Positions 1-9,300 of a DNA stretch of 64,000 bases are shown piece by piece. Source of the DNA: Arenibacter sp. F20364 (GTDB lineage: Bacteria; Bacteroidota; Bacteroidia; Flavobacteriales; Flavobacteriaceae); NCBI RefSeq assembly GCF_023015905.1, contig NZ_JALKBD010000007.1:157737-221736 (forward strand), in the 5' to 3' direction. The notes beneath the pieces are model-generated. The model made no database searches, had not been told where the DNA came from, and was given only the letters and a program-made list of their open reading frames with translations. A program made the position numbers and the translations under genes. Positions within the stretch are counted from its first letter, which is position 1. Each line of letters begins with the position of its first letter.

Positions 1-84
1 ACATAGTCTTACTTATTATCAGGAAAGCGCAAATTTAAGAATAACTGCCGTAAGTCCGAAGTTTGGGATGAAAAATATAAGCGT

Positions 85-120
85 AAAAAAAGGGCAACTT
101 CATAAAGAAGTCACCCTTTT
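85..120 (-). terminator. Rho-independent terminator after the repeat lipoprotein gene
   Basis: Read on the minus strand, a hairpin with stem halves AAGGGTGACTTC and GAAGTTGCCCTT (one mismatch, short loop) is followed by a run of seven T. It begins about 20 bases past the stop codon of the lipoprotein gene and should end its transcript. Bases 1-84 hold nothing else recognisable. Confidence 0.8.
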
Positions 121-141
121 CCAAAAATTGGGGCAAATTTG

Positions 142-1908
142 TTATTTCTTTTCGAAGACCAGAATTTCTATACTGTTCTCATTAATCATCTTTAACTCAA
201 TTCGCTCATTGGTAATGGAGACAATTTTCCAGTCATCCATTAAAACCTGCATAGCCGTGGCCAAGCCAAAATTAAGATAGCATTTCAACTCTCCTTCACT
301 ATCCCGGATGATTCTCCAAAGTCCTGGATAAGTAGGTCCGGTTTCCCCTGTTGTAACATTAACGGCAAGTTCTGCCTGGAAAGCAAAGGTAAAAGCGGCA
401 TAATTTTGGGTTTCATCATTATCACCCTCCGTATATTTTGCTATCATCCATTCGCCGCCCATCATAATATTCCTTATTTCGGCAACATCGTCATCATCGG
501 AATTATTATCACAAACCCTTTCCAAAATAAGTTCATAATTGGAATCCTCAATACTAAATCCTAAGCGTTTGTCCCTAAGATCGGACAACAACCATTCAAA
601 GCTTACCCCTGGTTCGTCTCCCATGGTAATGGCCATTACCAAACGTCCTTGGGCATTGGTCGTAATGGCCCACTCACCTTCGGAAATATTGGATTCGCTG
701 CTCAAGGTAACCACTCCCTCGGCGTGAAAATTAAACTCATATCCCAAAAGTCTGTCAATATCTTCGTTATTGAGCTTCACTTTTTTAATCACCCAGCTAC
801 ATTCCTTCAATATTTCCCTCAAAGTATCAGGGGTATTGTCCACAATATCACATGCCTTCTTCATTATGATCCTCTCTCCTTCACCGGCATACAATTTAAT
901 TTTACCATCTTCGAGGTCATATACAAACCACTCCAGATCAAAATCGGCCAAGGCTTCGAACTCCAAGTTCAACAACACCCTGTTCTCTCCAATTCTAGTA
1001 CTCCAAGTTCCCATTAAACTGTTACCGACCCTATCTTTCATTACTACATTTCCGTCTTCGGTAAAATTCATTACGTAGTCAAAATACTGACCTGTATTGT
1101 CTACATTGGCCCTTATTACTTCATTTACCAACCATGGACAGGCAACAAGATATTCTTCCAAACGCTCTTGGGTAAAGTCATCGTCATAATCATCGTCATA
1201 ATCATCATCATCGTCCTCATCACATTCACTTTTGGCAGTTTCAATTGCATTGGCCAATTCGGCATTATTACTTACGCTAACCTTGGTATCATCATACAAC
1301 TCCAATGTAATGGGGAAATCAAAACTAAGTAGGTCATCATCACCGCGTTCCGCAAAATAGCGTCTTAACTGCATATCATTTTCTACGGTTACATTACCGG
1401 TTTGCTGCAAATTAATATCAAAGGAGTATACTACTATTGGATAGACAAAATCTATACATTCTATATCATCGTCATCCCCACCTTCAATACATTCCTCGAC
1501 CTTTTCACGAAGTTGTTCCTTGCTACTAATAGTGATTTCAGTGTAATCCGACAAGGTTATCTGTACAGGAAAGATAATTTCCAAGATATCATCATCTACC
1601 TCTACCTCATTAAAAATCTGCTTTATCAACTTTAAATCTTCAACAGCATCTATATTAACATCCAAGCCGTTTACATTTACCACATAAGGAAAATTAATTG
1701 CAATACAGCTAGCTCCATCCACTATATTATCATAGGAACCATCTTTGGAGGAGGTTCTTTTTATTAATTGTGCCGTACTGGAACTTGCCAATATGGCTTC
1801 TTGGCTATCCTCTCCAGGTAATTCTTCAAATTCTTCCTGACAAGAGGTAAAACTTAATGCCACAAGAAGTAGGCTCGAGAACATTAAATAAGACATAAAC
1901 TTTTTCAT
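142..1908 (-). CDS. Repeat-containing acidic lipoprotein of unknown function
   Basis: A 588-residue exported lipoprotein: a hydrophobic signal peptide ends in a lipobox with Cys23. I do not recognise the family. Two kinds of internal repeat are visible. Four copies of a roughly 40-residue unit begin with an (F/Y)P motif at residues 73, 113, 156 and 198, each a beta-like stretch followed by a short charged helix. After an Asp-rich linker (residues 229-244), three copies of a roughly 114-residue beta module begin near residues 257, 370 and 485, each opening with a (C/E)W motif and resembling lipocalin-like folds. Asp-rich linkers separate many units and could bind Ca2+. The gene is divergent from an ECF sigma factor, and its promoter carries the same motif as the promoter of the anti-sigma gene, so it is probably a target of that sigma factor. 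It probably sits at the outer membrane; function unknown. Confidence 0.8.
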   Translation of the reverse strand: MKKFMSYLMFSSLLLVALSFTSCQEEFEELPGEDSQEAILASSSTAQLIKRTSSKDGSYDNIVDGASCIAINFPYVVNVNGLDVNIDAVEDLKLIKQIFNEVEVDDDILEIIFPVQITLSDYTEITISSKEQLREKVEECIEGGDDDDIECIDFVYPIVVYSFDINLQQTGNVTVENDMQLRRYFAERGDDDLLSFDFPITLELYDDTKVSVSNNAELANAIETAKSECDEDDDDDYDDDYDDDFTQERLEEYLVACPWLVNEVIRANVDNTGQYFDYVMNFTEDGNVVMKDRVGNSLMGTWSTRIGENRVLLNLEFEALADFDLEWFVYDLEDGKIKLYAGEGERIIMKKACDIVDNTPDTLREILKECSWVIKKVKLNNEDIDRLLGYEFNFHAEGVVTLSSESNISEGEWAITTNAQGRLVMAITMGDEPGVSFEWLLSDLRDKRLGFSIEDSNYELILERVCDNNSDDDDVAEIRNIMMGGEWMIAKYTEGDNDETQNYAAFTFAFQAELAVNVTTGETGPTYPGLWRIIRDSEGELKCYLNFGLATAMQVLMDDWKIVSITNERIELKMINENSIEILVFEKK

Positions 1909-1931
1909 AATGATTTGGTTTTTATTTGTTC

Positions 1932-1969
1932 ATATATCTCTAAAACAACTCACTTTTAAAATACCCTAC
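1932..1969 (-). promoter_or_regulatory. Putative ECF sigma promoter of the repeat lipoprotein
   Basis: Read on the minus strand: GTAGGGTATTTTAA, 7 bases, TTGTTTTA, 3 bases, ATATAT, ending 23 bases before the lipoprotein start. The same layout with the same spacing lies before the fecR-like gene (2731-2768); 27 of 38 positions are identical. That the linked ECF sigma factor reads both is an inference from the shared motif and position. Confidence 0.6.
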
Positions 1970-2022
1970 CCAATTTTTCATTTTTTTTAAAATATCTTTG
2001 AAAAAATTAAAAACAAGCAGGC

Positions 2023-2535
2023 TTGAAAGCTATCAAAGAAGAACATGTTTGCAAGGACGATGTCTACGCCTCAATCTTCAGCACTTATTCCAAAACGGTC
2101 TTTAACTATATATATTATAAGTTTGGCAATGAAGAAAAAGCGTATGATGTTGTACAGGAAGCATTTATAAAATTATGGGAAAACTGTTCCAAGGTTTCTC
2201 CGGATAAGGCAAAGTCATATGTATATACCATTGCCAATAATTTATACCTGAATGTGCTAAAGGCGGAAAAGGTAAGATTAAAATACGCCCCGGATACCAG
2301 TGCAGTGGTACATGAGTCCCCAGACTTTATAATGGAAGAACAGGAATATAAAGAGAAATTGGAACGGGCATTGTCGGCATTGCCCGAAAACCAACGAACT
2401 ACCTTTTTATTAAATAGGATCGACGGAAAGAAGTATGCGGAAATAGCGGAAATGGAGGGGGTTAGCGTAAAAGCAATTGAAAAAAGAATGCACTTGGCCT
2501 TAAAAACACTAAGGGAACAGATTGAAGGGATATAA
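2023..2535 (+). CDS. ECF-family RNA polymerase sigma factor (FecI-like)
   Basis: A 170-residue sigma-70 family ECF factor. Region 2 lies at about residues 18-85 (FNYIYYKFGNEEKAYDVVQEAF, then the core-binding and -10 helices). Region 4 lies at about residues 115-168, with LPENQRTTFLLNRIDG and the helix-turn-helix YAEIAEMEGVSVKAIEKRM. Such factors direct RNA polymerase to a few cell-surface genes and are held by a FecR-type membrane anti-sigma factor, encoded here 246 bases downstream and followed by a TonB receptor. The start is TTG: an in-frame stop lies at 2008-2010 and no in-frame ATG or GTG precedes region 2. Unlike many FecI/FecR pairs, the anti-sigma gene has its own apparent promoter and is separated from this gene by a MITE-like insertion. 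Confidence 0.92.
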   Translation: MKAIKEEHVCKDDVYASIFSTYSKTVFNYIYYKFGNEEKAYDVVQEAFIKLWENCSKVSPDKAKSYVYTIANNLYLNVLKAEKVRLKYAPDTSAVVHESPDFIMEEQEYKEKLERALSALPENQRTTFLLNRIDGKKYAEIAEMEGVSVKAIEKRMHLALKTLREQIEGI

Positions 2536-2540
2536 AAAAT

Positions 2541-2705
2541 AGAATTGAGTACAGAGTATTAAGTAATGAGCTATATGGCTTTAATGTGGTATGGAATTAA
2601 ACGAATTAGCGGTTTGGAAACTGTTTTTTCCCTGTTTAAGGTTATTGAGTTTTCGTTCTATGAAACAGTTCCAATCCCAATACTCAATACTAATATCTCA
2701 ATTCT
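2541..2705. mobile_element. MITE-like remnant with imperfect 30-bp terminal inverted repeats
   Basis: The first 30 bases (from AGAATTGAGTACAGAGTATT) match the reverse complement of the last 30 at 22 positions, so this 165-bp stretch has terminal inverted repeats. Inside, a 38-codon frame (2591-2707) starts MELNELAVWK, which resembles the beginning of four-helix-bundle (23S rRNA intervening-sequence) proteins, and ends in a repeat-derived tail. The frame is too short to encode that protein. I read it as an internally deleted element; the link to the four-helix-bundle family rests on a short motif only. Confidence 0.5.
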
Positions 2706-2730
2706 AACAATAATTATTATTAATTAAAAA

Positions 2731-2768
2731 GTAGGGTATTTTAATTTCTGATTGTTATACCTATATAT
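2731..2768 (+). promoter_or_regulatory. Putative ECF sigma promoter of the fecR-like and receptor genes
   Basis: GTAGGGTATTTTAA, 7 bases, TTGTTATA, 3 bases, ATATAT, ending 14 bases before the anti-sigma ATG. It matches the promoter region of the divergent lipoprotein (1932-1969) at 27 of 38 positions. If the adjacent sigma factor uses it, the factor drives its own inhibitor and receptor. Confidence 0.6.
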
Positions 2769-2781
2769 AAAGCTAGAAACC

Positions 2782-3690
2782 ATGCAAGAAAATTATTTGG
2801 CAAAATGGCTCAACAACGAACTTTCCGAAGAGGAAGTCAAGAAATTTAAGGAGTCCAAGGAATACGCCTCGTACAAAAGGTTACGGGATGCCACTGATAA
2901 TTTGGCAGGTGCGGATTTTGACATGGCAAAAGCTTGGAAAGACCTCAACAATCGCAAAGCTACCACTGAGAGCAAAGTCATTAAACTAATTCCGTTTAAA
3001 AAATACTTAAGCATTGCTGCGGCAATCGCCTTTATTGTTGTGGGGTCCTTTCTATATTATGGTAGCCTGAACGAAGAAATTAGCACACAATATGCCGAAA
3101 GAGCTGAAATAGTGCTCCCAGATGCTTCGGAGGTTCAATTAAACGCAGACTCCCAAATTTCATACAGTAAAAAGAATTGGGATAAAAAACGGGATATAGC
3201 GCTAAATGGGGAAGCTTTTTTTAAAGTTGCCAAAGGAAAGCGTTTTACGGTAACCACAGAGAATGGAACCGTTACGGTCTTGGGGACACAATTTAATGTA
3301 GAAAACAGAAAAGGTTATTTCGAAGTAGCCTGTTATGAAGGATTGGTGAGTGTCTTATACAACAAAAAGGAAGTTAAACTACCTGCAGGTAATTCTTTGG
3401 TAGTCATAAATGGCGAAGTAAAGTCATTGAAAATACCAAACACCAAAGAACCTTCTTGGATAAGGAACGAAAGTAATTTTAAGAGTATTCCCCTGAAATA
3501 TGTTTTGGACGAATTTCAGAGACAATTTAATATAGAGGTCTCCACTCAAAATATTGATACCGATCAATTATTTACAGGATCCTTTAGCAATACCGACAAG
3601 GAATTAGCGTTGCAAAGTATAAGTACTCCTTCTCAGATCAAGTTCAAATTAGAGGGGAATAAAGTGCTATTCTATGCTGAAACACCATAA
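2782..3690 (+). CDS. FecR-family anti-sigma factor
   Basis: A 302-residue inner-membrane anti-sigma factor. The N-terminal cytoplasmic part (residues 1-70, MQENYLAKWLNNELSEEE) would bind the sigma factor. One membrane segment lies at about residues 75-93. The periplasmic part carries a FecR domain (about 100-205, with ADSQISYSKKNW and NGEAFFKVAKGKRFTV) and a DUF4974-type end that contacts the signalling domain of the TonB receptor. The ATG at 2782 is preferred over an in-frame TTG at 2752, because the latter falls inside the promoter motif. The 3' end overlaps the receptor gene by 17 bases, which implies co-transcription and probably translational coupling. Confidence 0.9.
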   Translation: MQENYLAKWLNNELSEEEVKKFKESKEYASYKRLRDATDNLAGADFDMAKAWKDLNNRKATTESKVIKLIPFKKYLSIAAAIAFIVVGSFLYYGSLNEEISTQYAERAEIVLPDASEVQLNADSQISYSKKNWDKKRDIALNGEAFFKVAKGKRFTVTTENGTVTVLGTQFNVENRKGYFEVACYEGLVSVLYNKKEVKLPAGNSLVVINGEVKSLKIPNTKEPSWIRNESNFKSIPLKYVLDEFQRQFNIEVSTQNIDTDQLFTGSFSNTDKELALQSISTPSQIKFKLEGNKVLFYAETP

Positions 3691-6232
3691 ATACGTTGTA
3701 TTTCTTATTGCCCTATATTTATTTCTTGTTCCCTATTCCAATTGGGCACAAGAAAATAGTACGCAAAAAGCGAATCTAATTAGCTATTTGGAAGAACTGG
3801 AGCGGGAATTCAACGTTAAGTTTTCCTTTGTGGATGAAGACTTACAAGGCCAGAAGTTTTCCGTTCCCAACTCCAAGACACTTCCAGAAATACTTGAGGA
3901 ACTCCGCGGACAGACCAAACTTAATATAACCAAGCTCAGTGACCGTTATTTTGCCATATCCAAAAGTAACTTCGTAGATATCTGTGCCAATATTGTGGAC
4001 AATTTTGAGAACAGTACCATAATGAGTGCTACCGTAGAAGTTTTGGGTAGTAACATATCCCAAATCACCGATATTGAAGGACAGTTTTATTTAAAGGAAG
4101 TTCCAAGAAATGCCAATATCGCGATAAAACACCTTGGGTTTAAGACCAAATATTTGAGTGCGGAAGAACTGACTGGCAGTAATCCATGCAAGACTATCCT
4201 AATGTCTCCGAACTATCAGCAGCTGGAAGAAGTGGTGGTATATCAATTCCTAACTACGGGTATTACCAAAAAACCGGATGCCAGCATTGAACTTAACACG
4301 GATAAATTTGGGATTTTACCCGGACTTATAGAACCTGATGTACTACAGACCATACAAGCATTGCCAGGTATAAAGAGCGTAGATGAAACGGTGTCCGACA
4401 TTAACGTTAGGGGAGGAACCAATGACCAAAATCTAGTTTTATGGGATGGTATAAAAATGTATCACTCAGGACATTTTTTCGGTTTGATTTCAGCCTTTAA
4501 TCCTTATTTGATAGATTATGTAAACATTACAAAAAATGGCACCAGTGCTCAATATGGCGATGGAGTTAGCAGTGTTATCAATATTCACACTAGAAATAAA
4601 ATAACTGATTCGTTCATTGGCGGGGCGGGATTCAACTTATTAAGTGGCGATGTTTATGGACATCTCCCCATTTCCGAAAAGGTTTCGGTTCAATTTTCGG
4701 GTAGACGTTCTACCACCGATTTTATAAATACCCCAACCTACAATAGATTTTTTGACAAGGTATTCCAAGATAGTGAAGTAAAGGACAATGACAATTCCTC
4801 AAATGAGAACATAGAGAGAAACGAAGATTTTTACTTTTACGATTTTACGGGAAAATTGCTCTATGATATCAATGACAACCAAAAAATAAGACTGAGTTTT
4901 ATCAACACCAGCAACCACCTCAAGTATACAGAAAAAACAGAGGACGGCAAAGCTGAGAGTCTATTGGAACAAACCAATCTTTCCTTTGGTGGCAGTCTGG
5001 AAAGTGTATGGACCCCTAAATGGAGTACCCATTTAAACCTTTACTATACACGTTACAATCTAGACTCGGAAAACATTCCTTCGGAATCCCAGCAGCTTTT
5101 CCAGAATAACCAAGTTTTGGAAAAAGCACTAAAGCTGAATTCCAATTACAAATTGGACAACAACCTTAATTGGCTAAATGGATACCAACTGAACGAAGTT
5201 GGTATAACCAACTATACCCAAGTTACCCAACCCGCGTACAAAAGCAATATAAAAGGGGTAATAATGACCCATTCCCTGTTTTCCGAGTTGGATTATAGAT
5301 CGAAAAATGAAAAATTCAATGCCAGGGGCGGACTTAGATTAAATTATATAAAAAACCTCAAGACCTTTAAAACTTTTGATGAAGTTATTCTGGAGCCTAG
5401 ATTAAACCTAAATTATGCCTTGACCGATGGTCTTAAGACCGAGCTGTTAGGTGAATTTAAAAGTCAGACCACCAACCAAATCATCGATCTGGAACAAAAT
5501 TTTCTGGGGATTGAAAAAAGGCGATGGACATTATCGGACAACGAAAAATTGCCCATTACAAAAAGTAAACAAATATCCTTAGGACTAAATTATGACAAAA
5601 ACACGCTCTATGTAGGCGTGGAAGGATTTTACAAAAAAGTAAACGGAATAAGCACCTCTACCCAAGGCTTTCAAAACCAAGACCAATTTAGTGGCGAAAT
5701 CGGCAAGTACGATGTCTCTGGAATAGAATTCTTGATCAACAAAAAAACAGCTACCTATAGCACCTGGTTTAGCTATGCCTATAACACCAACAATTATACT
5801 TTTGAAAACATATCGCCCAACCACTTCCCAAATAATTTGGACATTAGGCACACCATAACCTTTGCAGGTACCTATACTTATAAGAGTTTTAGAATGGGAC
5901 TTGGTGCCAACTATCATACGGGAAGGCCCTACACCAAGCCTCAGGAGGGCAACAATGCCATTGTCCTTAATGTTTTCCCCAACCAAATCAACTACGAGGA
6001 ACCCAACAGCAGTAGACTACCTGCTTACCTAAGGGCCGACGCCTCCTTTATCTACAATTTCAAAATAAGCCAAGGGATAAAATCTTCGGTCGGAGCTTCG
6101 GTATTGAATATATTGAACAAAAAGAATATTTTGAACACCTATTACAGAATAAACGACCAAAACGAAATTGAAACGATTGAAAGGGTTTCCTTGGGCATTA
6201 CTCCCAACTTCAGCTTCCGAATGAACTTTTAG
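3674..6232 (+). CDS. TonB-dependent outer-membrane receptor with signalling (STN) domain
   Basis: An 852-residue transducer-type receptor. A signal peptide (about residues 1-25, ending NWAQ) is followed by an STN domain (about 32-95, ISYLEELEREFNVKFSF), a carboxypeptidase-regulatory-like beta domain (about 98-170), a plug (about 185-310, with INVRGGTNDQNLVLWDGIKM and QYGDGVSSVINI) and a 22-strand-type barrel to the C-terminus, which ends in Phe. The STN domain is the part that signals to a FecR protein, here encoded by the overlapping upstream gene. This completes a sigma/anti-sigma/receptor set that senses and imports an unknown ligand. The ligand cannot be read from the sequence; Fe-siderophores and glycans are the usual classes. 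Confidence 0.9.
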   Translation: MLKHHKYVVFLIALYLFLVPYSNWAQENSTQKANLISYLEELEREFNVKFSFVDEDLQGQKFSVPNSKTLPEILEELRGQTKLNITKLSDRYFAISKSNFVDICANIVDNFENSTIMSATVEVLGSNISQITDIEGQFYLKEVPRNANIAIKHLGFKTKYLSAEELTGSNPCKTILMSPNYQQLEEVVVYQFLTTGITKKPDASIELNTDKFGILPGLIEPDVLQTIQALPGIKSVDETVSDINVRGGTNDQNLVLWDGIKMYHSGHFFGLISAFNPYLIDYVNITKNGTSAQYGDGVSSVINIHTRNKITDSFIGGAGFNLLSGDVYGHLPISEKVSVQFSGRRSTTDFINTPTYNRFFDKVFQDSEVKDNDNSSNENIERNEDFYFYDFTGKLLYDINDNQKIRLSFINTSNHLKYTEKTEDGKAESLLEQTNLSFGGSLESVWTPKWSTHLNLYYTRYNLDSENIPSESQQLFQNNQVLEKALKLNSNYKLDNNLNWLNGYQLNEVGITNYTQVTQPAYKSNIKGVIMTHSLFSELDYRSKNEKFNARGGLRLNYIKNLKTFKTFDEVILEPRLNLNYALTDGLKTELLGEFKSQTTNQIIDLEQNFLGIEKRRWTLSDNEKLPITKSKQISLGLNYDKNTLYVGVEGFYKKVNGISTSTQGFQNQDQFSGEIGKYDVSGIEFLINKKTATYSTWFSYAYNTNNYTFENISPNHFPNNLDIRHTITFAGTYTYKSFRMGLGANYHTGRPYTKPQEGNNAIVLNVFPNQINYEEPNSSRLPAYLRADASFIYNFKISQGIKSSVGASVLNILNKKNILNTYYRINDQNEIETIERVSLGITPNFSFRMNF

Positions 6233-6307
6233 TGCACCTCTAGCCATTTTTGCCACAAAAGTTTGTCGAACTCACTTCAAAAAAATATGGCCCTTGGCTA
6301 TAGCCAC

Positions 6308-6347
6308 AAAAAAACCGGAAGCTTTGGAACCTATCCAAAACTTCCGG
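6308..6347 (-). terminator. Hairpin terminator between convergent receptor and DUF1080 genes
   Basis: The stem CCGGAAG-TTTGGA pairs with TCCAAA-CTTCCGG (one bulged base on each side, 5-base loop). On the minus strand a run of seven T follows, so it should terminate the DUF1080/HEAT transcript. It may also stop readthrough from the receptor gene. Confidence 0.8.
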
Positions 6348-6371
6348 CACATAAATAAATAATCAATCAAA

Positions 6372-9300
6372 TTATTTGCTCAAATCCTTTATTCTAATAT
6401 TCCTAAAAGCCAATTCGGCTCCATGGCCCAAGAAACCAATATGACCTGTATTCCTTTCCAGGCCTGGGTGTTCCTTATGATCGGCTGTCCCGTTCTTGGA
6501 CGCTTCCTTCCAGTCTCCATCCACAATTACAGTTCCATTTAAGGTAATTTTAATGTGATTCCCCTTAACGATTACCTCTTGTGAATTCCACTCCCCTACC
6601 GGGTTCAGAGCACCTCTTTTGGCTGCAATAATTCCGTATACGGACCCATGGTACTGGTAAGGTTGTAGATTGGCATATATTTCTGCCGTATCGTCCAAAA
6701 TCTGCAATTCTTTACCCTCATAGGCGGCATCTCCGTCCAATGGAGCATGGATACCCAAACCATTATTGGCGCCAGGTGTCAATTTAAAATCGAATCTAAA
6801 AATGAAATCCGAATATTCCTCAGCTGTAAACAAGTTACCATGTCCACCTCTTTTAGGTCGTACCAACAACTCGTTGTTTTCCATGACATAGTCGGTCTTA
6901 TTTCCTACCCAATGATCCAAATCCTTTCCATTCAACAGGGATTTAAAACCCTCCTTCTTTTCCTCTTCCGTCAACTGCTCATCACCGGAACCAATTTCCC
7001 TCACATAAATATTCCTAAAGCCCAAATCCTCACCATGCGCCTGCAGTTCAATGGCCTCTTTTGCAAAAATAGCCTGTTTGCGATCCCAGTAGTTTTCCAA
7101 AACTACATTGTCCGTTACCAAAACTCCATTTAAGTGTACGGTAACGCGTTCACCTACCATTTTAATTCTAAAGGTATTCCACTCATCAATAGGGTTATCC
7201 GCCACTTGTAGCGGCTTGCTCTCATGCTTCTGATTGTTGTACAATCCGCCTGAACCCACTTGGGCACCAGCATCTACTCTAGCAATGTCCCATATTTGAA
7301 CCTGGGGCGTACCTCTCAAATAAATACCACTATCCCCGCCATTGGTAATCTTCCAATCAACCAGCATTTCAAAATCGCCATAATCCTTTATTGTACAGAT
7401 ATTATTATATCCTTCCCCTTTAAATCCAATTACCCCATTCTCTATATACCAATCCTGCATCATCTGCTCGTTGGCCTTGGCCTGTTCAGCTGCTAATTTT
7501 CTGGAGGACATTTTGGAACGCGCAATTGGGTTTTGAACCAAGCCTTCCCATCCTGTAAAGTCCTTTCCGTTAAAGATGGACACAAAACCTTTATCTGAAG
7601 GCATTTTATCCAAAAACTCCTTCACATCAATTTTTATATACTGACTATCGGGACCTGTAAGGTTGTCCACGCTTCTAGATACTATATCCCTAACTACCGC
7701 TCCGCTTAAACCATCTTGTACTCCTGGTGTTGGGAGAGCTATGGCAATAGCTGCATTGGAAGCGGTGGTCAACAATTCTTGGTCGTTTAAATATTCCGAA
7801 ACAAAAACCAAGGAAAGAAAAGTTTTTATATTCCTGGCCGCAGAAAGTACCTGCTTCTTTTCCCCGAGAGTTTTGGCTTCCGGCATTAACTTCCTCACCA
7901 AGAGTAATTTCTGATCAGCTGGATAATCCGATTTTCTCACTTTGGCCAAATAGTTCCCAAAAGCATTTTTTCTGATTTCACTAGCAGCACTGCCTTGGAC
8001 CGTTTCAAATAGATAAGGCAAGGCATCGTTGTTTTTCCAATTGGACAAGGCATCCAAAGCTATCATTTTTTCATTCCCATTGCCTGTTGCAAGTCTTTGT
8101 GACACCAATTCCAAGGCCTCCTTACTGCTCAAGGAGGCCAATACCGGTAGTAATTTGGATTTATCGGCAGCACCATTATAAGCCTTATACACAGCATCGG
8201 AATACTTGCCATTGCCTTCATTTATAATGTTCACTAGGGCCGTCTGGGCACTACTGATGTTTTCTTGGCCATCCGTTTTTCCCAATAGATCGATTAAGGT
8301 GGGAAAATCCTTTTCGGATGAAATATAAGGCAAAGCCCCATACACCGCACTGGCCACTTTATCACTTCCGGCCTCGATATAGGCCACTAGCGTATTAAAT
8401 TGGTCCGTAGCGTTCCTGGCAGCCAAGACATTTATCAATACTTCCTTGCCGGCCTCATTTGCATTGGCAAGTTCACTGGCTAATAATTGACTATCCTTGG
8501 CGTCGCACAATCGCAACAATGTTTCTTCTATGGCAGCATACTCTTGGGGGTAGGTAGCCGATTTTAAACTGTTAAACAAAACAGGCAAGGCCTTATTCTT
8601 ATCTTGATAGGACAGAGATTTTATACCGGCCTCACGAACCGCAACATCCTTATATGCTACTGCATTCAATACAACCTTATCAAAGACTACCGTTTCATCG
8701 CTTTTGCTGAGCATTCTTATAATAAGGGGCTTAATTTCTGAGCTCGACTTTTTATACTGCTTGGCCCAAAGAGCCACTTCATCCGGTGTAAGTTCAGTTC
8801 CAGCTGCATCCAACACGGCACCCACATAGTTCTTATTGTCGTTCTTGGATTCCTTTAGCAAGGTCTTGGTAAAAGAGCCACCCTCATTAGCACTTAAGAT
8901 ATGAATCCCCGCAGAGCGATAGTGCAATTGACCCTCCATCTTGCAATTTTTAAGTAAGGCTTTGGCCAAAGTATTGCTTAAGGCCTTATTGCCTTCCTTT
9001 TGTAATCTATTGCCATAGTGAATAAAGGCAAGTATACTTTTAGTGTCATCCAATTGATAATTGGAATTCCCAACAGCCTTTTCAAGAACTTCATAAGAAC
9101 TGGGACTGGCTATTTCTGCCAATGCCATCAAGGCCCTTTGTTGAACACTTTTTGAAGACGAGTTTACACTAGCTTTCAAAACTTCTTCCGCCGGAGCAAA
9201 TTGCAAGGCTCCCAAAGCCTCTATAAAAGCAGCTTGTTTATTTACATCCCCAACCTCTGTAGCTTCTAAAATAGCTAAGGAAGCATCCGTTGTACCTATA

